From DZBG01 sp049241565 (GTDB lineage: Bacteria; Bdellovibrionota; Bacteriovoracia; Bacteriovoracales; Bacteriovoracaceae): a stretch of 64,000 nt of DNA. A model generated the notes under the pieces. That model had not been told where the DNA came from. It ran no database searches and saw nothing but the letters and a program-made list of their open reading frames with translations. Made by a program: the position numbers and the translations under genes. The DNA is taken from positions 1-64,000 of the forward strand of contig JBMLQL010000009.1 of assembly GCA_049241565.1 (NCBI GenBank), written 5' to 3'. Position 1 is the stretch's first letter; the number at the start of each line of letters is the position of its first letter. Positions 59,022 to 64,000 of the stretch are shown piece by piece.

Positions 59022-60746
59022 TTGAATCTAACCTCTTTCGATGCTTTGAGTAAAAATGATGTTGTTTTCCCCGGAGAGCAGTGGTTTTTCTATTGGAAGA
59101 CCTCTGCTGCGATGTGGGAGAGCAAAATTTCGATGACGCCGAAAGATGAGGTGATTTTTCTCCCACTTTATTGGGGTCTACACGCTCCCAAGGACGGCGA
59201 GTGGGATTTTGGTGATCTTTCACCTGAAGCTGATTTGCGACGGTTGATTGATCTCTGTGGGACGCACCGCCGCCAAGTGGCCATTCTTCTCCCTATGTCT
59301 CCCATGCCTTTTCTTCCTAATGGTGGTCTTCCAGTTCATGTGACTCGTCACCATGCGATTAATTCCCATGGGCTCATGAAAGCGGGAGTTGATCACGAAG
59401 GGAAGCTTCATAAATTCTATTCATTTTACGGGGCCAAAGTTTTTCAATCCTATCTTGAATTTGTCGACGTTCTCCATCGCTATTTAACTAAACACAAACT
59501 TCATATTCCTGTTTATGGTTTAGAGGGGAGAGAGTTTAGTGTGCATTTTAATTCAACGAGAGAAGATTATTCACTGGCCTTTGACCAGAGTTTTGCTCGG
59601 TTTTTAAAGCAGAAAATGGCTTCAGAGTCTGCACCTCTTTCTGATCCAAAGGAAGAGATCATTCTTAAAAGAGAATTTCAAGAAACTTCCGGAAAACTCT
59701 TTTCTGAGGCCAGCGCAGAGATCCTTCAGAACTGGTTTAGAGGACAACTTAATATCGTTTTTATTGGTTCTCGCGAAGATGATTTGATGACTCGCTCAGT
59801 AGGAGATGGATTATCGGCGTCTGAGGTTATGAAGCAGATTCTTATTTGTTTAAATCAAGGAAGGCTGCCATCCTCAGCTCTTTTAACAGCTCATGAAAAA
59901 GCACCATTATTATCTCGGTTTTTAAGAGAGCAGTTATCAGGTTCTTATCTTGAACGAGAGGCAGGCCTTAAGTCGCGTCCGGAAGAGCTCACTGATGAGC
60001 TTATTCCTCTTGAATTTTTCTATCTGTGGGAAAAAGATCAGCAAAACGAACATAGTTTTTCAGCTCAAGGATTAGTTCCTCATTTGAATAAATACTTCCG
60101 GTGGAGTTATCGTTTTCTTCAGCATTTTGAAACGGAATTTTTAGGTCCTGATCTTGAGCAAGAAAGAATTAAGATAGCGAGGCTTCAAGGCCTGAGTCGC
60201 GCTGAGATGGCGCAACTTTTAAAAATATTTTTAATGGGCCAGAAAGTTATTCTCGACCGCTCAGGCTGGAATGAAGAGCAAGAAAAAAGGTTTCATCTTT
60301 TCCTTGCGGAAAATAATCTTGAAACTCAAAATGTGAATTTTAAAACTCATATCCAGATCACAAAACTTGGGGAAGGAAGGCTCTTTGTTTATGACGGGGC
60401 CACATTAAGTACTCAATCTTCGGCCGATCAAACTTTATTTTGGCAACATCTGATGAATTATCTTGAACTCAAACATCTCATGCCTGAAATCGATGAGGGG
60501 ATCATTTGGTGCTGGAAAGTCCGGGCCACTTCCCATGAAGATTTAAATTACCAAGAGGTTCGTCGAATTTATTTATATAATCCAACTAGCTATCGTAAAA
60601 CGATGCACATTCCAGCTCAGAAAAGTTTTGCTTTTCTGCGCCAGCTAGATCCGGTGTCAGCGAAAGTGAAATCGACTCCCCATGGAATCGAAGTTGAACT
60701 CTTACCTCAAGGGGCCGTAAACCTTGATTTTGGAAAATTTGCATGA
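59022..60746 (+). CDS. Glycosidase-like protein of unknown function
   Basis: 574 residues. TTG start with GGAG nine bases upstream; no ATG sits better. The N-terminal half recalls TIM-barrel glycosidases of the GH42/GH35 kind: PLYWGLHAPKDGEWDFGD, then RRQVAILLPMSPMPFLPNGGLP and YGLEGREFSVHFN. The usual HEP catalytic acid segment reads HAP, so the match is partial. The C-terminal half is unrelated to families I recognise. No signal peptide: intracellular. The next gene starts inside its stop (ATGA). An old or divergent glycosidase or a non-catalytic barrel are both possible. Confidence 0.55.
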   Translation: MNLTSFDALSKNDVVFPGEQWFFYWKTSAAMWESKISMTPKDEVIFLPLYWGLHAPKDGEWDFGDLSPEADLRRLIDLCGTHRRQVAILLPMSPMPFLPNGGLPVHVTRHHAINSHGLMKAGVDHEGKLHKFYSFYGAKVFQSYLEFVDVLHRYLTKHKLHIPVYGLEGREFSVHFNSTREDYSLAFDQSFARFLKQKMASESAPLSDPKEEIILKREFQETSGKLFSEASAEILQNWFRGQLNIVFIGSREDDLMTRSVGDGLSASEVMKQILICLNQGRLPSSALLTAHEKAPLLSRFLREQLSGSYLEREAGLKSRPEELTDELIPLEFFYLWEKDQQNEHSFSAQGLVPHLNKYFRWSYRFLQHFETEFLGPDLEQERIKIARLQGLSRAEMAQLLKIFLMGQKVILDRSGWNEEQEKRFHLFLAENNLETQNVNFKTHIQITKLGEGRLFVYDGATLSTQSSADQTLFWQHLMNYLELKHLMPEIDEGIIWCWKVRATSHEDLNYQEVRRIYLYNPTSYRKTMHIPAQKSFAFLRQLDPVSAKVKSTPHGIEVELLPQGAVNLDFGKFA

Positions 60747-61147
60747 GTAAAAATCTTGAACCCTTTTATCTTGTTTATAGCTTTATCAATAATCCAGATT
60801 CTGCCGCGGAGTTTGGTCCGGCAAGATACCATGTTCGTGGAGTTTATTATGGCCATGGGGCCATTGCTCAGTCTGAACTCCAAGAGCTCGCCAAGGCCGT
60901 GACTCATGAGAATTTCATGGAATTACTTTTTAGTTCATTGGATGAGATTAAAAGTTTTGGAGAGAGAATCTTTCAAGACTATCCAGCTGATTCTCTTTAT
61001 CTTCTTTCGGCCCAGGATTTTAACCTGGCCTTGGAAGCGACTTCAGAGGCCACAAAACTAGCCGATAATCTTAAAAAGTACGGTGAGAAGCTCGAAAATG
61101 AGGAAGTATCGAAAAACAAAGGCTTTTTCGGTAAATTTTTTAGCTAG
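60743..61147 (+). CDS. Hypothetical protein coupled to the glycosidase-like gene
   Basis: 134 residues. Start overlaps the upstream stop (ATGA), so translation is coupled. It contains a YHVRGVYYGHGA stretch and a long helical C-terminal part ending KNKGFFGKFFS, a short basic amphipathic tail that could bind membrane. No motif recognised. Nothing follows on the same transcript before the DUF4423 gene, 132 bases away. Function unknown. Confidence 0.65.
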   Translation: MSKNLEPFYLVYSFINNPDSAAEFGPARYHVRGVYYGHGAIAQSELQELAKAVTHENFMELLFSSLDEIKSFGERIFQDYPADSLYLLSAQDFNLALEATSEATKLADNLKKYGEKLENEEVSKNKGFFGKFFS

Positions 61148-61211
61148 TTCCTCATTTTAGATCTCAATATCTTGTTGAGTTATGTAAAAATTCCCTATCA
61201 TTTGCGGTTCG

Positions 61212-61238
61212 CCAAACATACCAAACAGTTTGTTTGGT
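61212..61238. promoter_or_regulatory. Palindromic operator candidate upstream of the DUF4423 gene
   Basis: ACCAAACA-gtt-TGTTTGGT (61220-61238) is a perfect inverted repeat, and a further CCAAACA half-site lies at 61212-61218, nine bases upstream of the first arm. It sits 42 bases before the regulator start. Its length and position suit a homodimeric repressor binding its own promoter. Confidence 0.6.
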
Positions 61239-61279
61239 GAAGTCTAGACTCCCATTAGCTTCTAGGTTACATAGCGATC

Positions 61280-62092
61280 ATGATTTTTAATTATGAAACC
61301 TACCAAGATATTTTACAAAGTAGTTTTGAGCAAAGACGATCAGCGAATTCGAGTTATTCGCTTCGAGCTTTCTCTCGTGATATTGGAATCTCTCCAGGCT
61401 CTCTAAGCGAGATTTTGAATGGAAACCAGGGACTCTCGTTAGCGAAAGCAGAGATCATTGCAAAAAAATTGGGACTCACTGAAACTGAGAAAGATTATTT
61501 TTTGAATCTTATTGAAAGTAAGCATGCTCGAGGTGAGGCCAAACGAAAAGCAGCCGCTCTAAAACTCACAAAATACAAAACGAACCAACATCAAATACTT
61601 GATCTCGACGCGATTAAGATTATTTCGGATTGGTACCATTTTGCGATTCTCGAACTGACTCATCTTAAAAGTTTCAAACCAGATATCAAATGGGTAGCCA
61701 GGGCCTTAGCGATATCTGAAAAGGAAGCTGAAGAAGCAGTTATAAGGCTTGAAAAAATGGGACTTTTGAAAATTGAAACGAAAAAATGGGTTGATACTCA
61801 GACTTTTCTGGCAACAACAGACGGAGTGCCATCAAGTAGTATTAGAAATCTTCATCTGCAGATGATTCAGAAGGCACAGCTGGCCGTGATGAATCAAAAT
61901 GTAGAGGAGAGAGATAGTACCGCTATCATTTTTTCAATGAATAAAAATTCTCTTCCTCTTGCGAGGAAGATACTCAAAGAAGCTCGAAGAAAACTGAGTT
62001 CTCTGGCTGGGCAAGATCAAGACAAAGACTCAGTCTATTGCCTTTCTTTAAACCTTTTTAATCTTACAACATATCCCCAGGAGGATTTATGA
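61280..62092 (+). CDS. TIGR02147/DUF4423 transcriptional regulator
   Basis: 270 residues. Residues ~25-75 are a helix-turn-helix (SYSLRAFSRDIGISPGSLSEILNGNQGLSLAKAEIIAKKL), and the next ~180 form the DUF4423 region, with KIISDWYHFAILELTHLK and ATTDGVPSSSIRNLH as family landmarks. TIGR02147 proteins are common in Bdellovibrio and Fibrobacter groups, often as many paralogs each next to a secreted protein. Here the secreted gene overlaps its stop (ATGA). A palindrome upstream suggests autoregulation. Confidence 0.9.
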   Translation: MIFNYETYQDILQSSFEQRRSANSSYSLRAFSRDIGISPGSLSEILNGNQGLSLAKAEIIAKKLGLTETEKDYFLNLIESKHARGEAKRKAAALKLTKYKTNQHQILDLDAIKIISDWYHFAILELTHLKSFKPDIKWVARALAISEKEAEEAVIRLEKMGLLKIETKKWVDTQTFLATTDGVPSSSIRNLHLQMIQKAQLAVMNQNVEERDSTAIIFSMNKNSLPLARKILKEARRKLSSLAGQDQDKDSVYCLSLNLFNLTTYPQEDL

Positions 62093-63174
62093 AAACAAAA
62101 CTATTTTTATTAAGCTTAGCTCTATCAAGTTCCCTGTCTTATGGTCAGGGGGGTGGAAAAGAAATTGGTAACGGTGGAAAAGGAATTCTTTGTATAAACG
62201 GAGAAGTGGAAACTTTAAGAGTTCTTGATTTAGTGAAAGGGCAAGATGCCTGGGGATTTGAGTTGGAGCAAGCACAAGGACAAGATCCTTTTGATATGGC
62301 GGCAAATTTAGTTGATAGAATTGAAAAATTTGATCCTGTCCGTGCTAAAAACTATAAAAAAGAGATTCAAGAGTTTTTACCTAATTCGAGAATGTTTAAT
62401 AATTATGATCTTTTTAATATTGATGATTCAACAGAGTTTGGAATTGAGAAAGGGTGCGAGATAAAAGTAATTGTTAATCAAAAAGCACCTAAGTTCCAGC
62501 AAGATAAGAAATATCGAATTAACAAAGTTCTTTGGGATAAGCTCTCGACTGCTGATCAAGCAGCACTTATTTTACATGAGGTTATTTACAGTGAAGCTCT
62601 GAAACTAGGTCAGACAAGTTCGGACAACGTCAGTTATCTCAATGCTTATATTAACTCATCTCAAATTAAAGATGATTCGCTAGAAGAGTATCTTCAAGTT
62701 TTAAATAAAATTGAATTTGTCTTTAACCATGGAGGAATCAATATTGCGGAGCCTAGATTAGATTATTTAAATAATATTGCATTGGGATATTCTAAAGACT
62801 CTTATTACTCTCAAAATGGCGTTCATTTTAGTCTCTCTACTTTTGGGACTGCAGTGACTTTTCATCAGAATGGAATACTTAAGTCGGCCTGGGTGAGTGA
62901 GAAATTTCGCTTCGGTGGATTAAAAACCGATAAAATTTCAATCAATGGAATGGGAACAAGGGAATGTCGAATTAAGCTACCAGAGCTTGCACAATTTCAT
63001 GAGACAGGTGTCTTAGTAGGGGCCAAAATTGCTACCAAAAACTGTAAGGGGCTCGTAAAAGATAAGTCAGGAGAAGTTCAACTTAAAAAGCTCCCTAAGG
63101 GGTTTTGGATTGAATTGGATCAGGATGGGTATGTGATCAAAAGAAGCCTTTTAAAGCCAAGTAGCTTATTTTAA
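62089..63174 (+). CDS. Secreted GNGG-type protein coupled to the DUF4423 regulator
   Basis: 361 residues. Signal peptide ~1-19, then GGGKEIGNGGKGILCINGE, which recurs at the N-terminus of many exported Bdellovibrionota proteins. A conserved segment ALILHEVIYSEA contains HExxY rather than HExxH, so metalloprotease activity is uncertain. Four cysteines lie in the mature chain (ILCINGE, KGCEIKV, RECRIKL, NCKGL). Two copies of a strand-rich unit end the protein. It overlaps the regulator stop (ATGA) and ends with a terminator, so the two form one operon. Confidence 0.72.
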   Translation: MKTKLFLLSLALSSSLSYGQGGGKEIGNGGKGILCINGEVETLRVLDLVKGQDAWGFELEQAQGQDPFDMAANLVDRIEKFDPVRAKNYKKEIQEFLPNSRMFNNYDLFNIDDSTEFGIEKGCEIKVIVNQKAPKFQQDKKYRINKVLWDKLSTADQAALILHEVIYSEALKLGQTSSDNVSYLNAYINSSQIKDDSLEEYLQVLNKIEFVFNHGGINIAEPRLDYLNNIALGYSKDSYYSQNGVHFSLSTFGTAVTFHQNGILKSAWVSEKFRFGGLKTDKISINGMGTRECRIKLPELAQFHETGVLVGAKIATKNCKGLVKDKSGEVQLKKLPKGFWIELDQDGYVIKRSLLKPSSLF

Positions 63175-63198
63175 TAGGACTTTAATCTTTGTAAGTTT

Positions 63199-63239
63199 AA
63201 CCTCACCCCCTTGATTTCTCTTGAAGGGGTGGGGTTTTT
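63199..63239 (+). terminator. Terminator of the DUF4423-secreted protein operon
   Basis: Stem AACCTCACCCC/GGGGTGGGGTT (one G-T pair) extended by C-T/A-G bases, loop about 13 bases, then TTTTT. It ends 18 bases before rlmN. Confidence 0.8.
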
Positions 63240-63256
63240 GCTTTAAAACCACTCTC

Positions 63257-64000
63257 ATGAAATTTTCTTTTTATGATTTTACCATGGATGATCTCAAGGC
63301 CCATCTTAAAGCGAATGGGCTCACTGCTTTTGGAGCAGTTCAGATCTATGATTGGGTTTATAAAAAGATGGAACCAAATCCTGAGAATTGGTCAAATGTG
63401 GCCAAGTCCACTCGTGAGTATTTCATCAATAATATAGATATGTCTCTTCCTGTTGTGGTTTGGCAGGGTCTTTCAAAAGATGGAACTCGCAAATTTCTGG
63501 TGAAGATGACGGATGGGCAAACTGTAGAGACAGTGGCCATTCCTGCTCGTGAACGTCTTACTTTATGTGTGTCGTCTCAAGTCGGGTGTGCCGTAGGTTG
63601 TACTTTCTGCCATACGGCCACTCAAGGTCTTAAACGTCACTTAAAAACATCTGAAGTCGTAGGACAGTTTATGACCGTTCAAAAATGGCTTCTAGAGAAT
63701 GAATCAGCTGATTCAAAGCTCACCAATATTGTTTATATGGGCCAGGGTGAGCCACTTCATAATTATGAAAATATGAAGAAGGCCACAATCATTTTTATGG
63801 CGGAGAAGGGAATTGGGTTTGGTCAGAGAAGAATTACTCTTTCAACTTCTGGATTAGTTCCTGCTATTGAAAAATTAGCATTGGATTTCCCAACCGTGAA
63901 TATCGCTCTTTCACTTCACTCCGCGAGAAACGATGTTCGCACTGAACTGATGCCAATCAATAAAGTGTATGACCTAGAGAGACTCTTTACAGCTATTAAG
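63257..64000 (+). CDS. rlmN: 23S rRNA (adenine2503-C2)-methyltransferase, 5' part (3' end outside window)
   Basis: 248 visible codons of about 350. The radical SAM cluster is CAVGCTFC (CxxxCxxC), with the RlmN-type context SSQVGCAVGCTFCHTATQG; also GQGEPLHNYENM and STSGLVPAI. It methylates A2503 of 23S rRNA and A37 of some tRNAs. The final catalytic cysteine lies beyond the window edge. Start ATG at 63257 directly follows the terminator of the upstream operon. Confidence 0.95.
   Translation, partial: MKFSFYDFTMDDLKAHLKANGLTAFGAVQIYDWVYKKMEPNPENWSNVAKSTREYFINNIDMSLPVVVWQGLSKDGTRKFLVKMTDGQTVETVAIPARERLTLCVSSQVGCAVGCTFCHTATQGLKRHLKTSEVVGQFMTVQKWLLENESADSKLTNIVYMGQGEPLHNYENMKKATIIFMAEKGIGFGQRRITLSTSGLVPAIEKLALDFPTVNIALSLHSARNDVRTELMPINKVYDLERLFTAIK

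Overview
The window looks like chromosome of a Gram-negative member of the Bdellovibrionota, most likely the Bacteriovorax/Peredibacter side. The evidence is indirect: moderately AT-rich DNA, many short secreted proteins and lipoproteins without clear relatives, a TIGR02147/DUF4423 regulator paired with a secreted protein, a Ser/Thr kinase with a PEGA-like tail, an FHA-GGDEF cyclase resembling Bdellovibrio DgcB, and a GYF_2-GYF_2-PilZ protein. No 16S gene is present, so the assignment is inference. I see no prophage, insertion sequence, CRISPR array or replication origin. Genes are dense on both strands, and no gap exceeds 300 bases.

Layout. 0-5.6 kb: end of a yecM gene, small enzymes (GNAT, VOC, tautomerase), an exported flavodoxin-RidA fusion facing a LysR gene, a lone ORF6N gene, tRNA-Val. 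5.7-17.6 kb: a heterodimeric ABC exporter, a DsbA-like lipoprotein, a large coiled-coil protein, pyruvate kinase, queG, a hydrolase, tRNA-Phe, a HELEH metalloprotease-like protein and a lipoprotein gene cut by an in-frame stop. 17.6-21.5 kb: a complete sugar PTS operon (EIICBA, HPr, EI). 21.8-30.6 kb: a repeat-rich secreted protein, M32 carboxypeptidase, a degenerate HD-GYP protein, a phosphate-type porin behind a PHO-box-like repeat, secreted proteins and lipoproteins, and a CarH-like B12 regulator. 30.7-43.9 kb: acs, a LemA/TPM operon, rpsT, an hbd-crt-acd beta-oxidation operon, a histone-H1-like protein with a Cys/His knuckle, a two-gene secreted pair, and thiolase with a cNMP-binding protein. 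44-55 kb: VWA lipoprotein, PilZ/lipase/lipoprotein, Ser/Thr kinase, ppsR, di-haem peroxidase, and a dgc-mutL-miaA operon. 55-64 kb: pgi, two more acyl-CoA dehydrogenases (one isovaleryl-CoA type), an unusual glycosidase-like protein with a small partner, the DUF4423 regulator with a clear palindromic operator, its secreted partner, and the start of rlmN.

Metabolically the window fits a cell living on imported sugar (PTS, pgi, pyk), acetate (acs) and fatty-acyl or branched-chain acyl-CoAs (acyl-CoA dehydrogenases, crt, hbd, thiolase), with the PEP/pyruvate node controlled by ppsR. A second theme is c-di-GMP and phosphoprotein signalling (PilZ, GGEEF with FHA, degenerate HD-GYP, Ser/Thr kinase). 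A third is a large set of exported proteins of unknown role. The least explained loci are the secreted pair at 39.4-41.1 kb, the basic/acidic Cys-His protein at 38.1-39.4 kb, the coiled-coil protein at 10.3-12.2 kb and the glycosidase-like pair at 59.0-61.1 kb.
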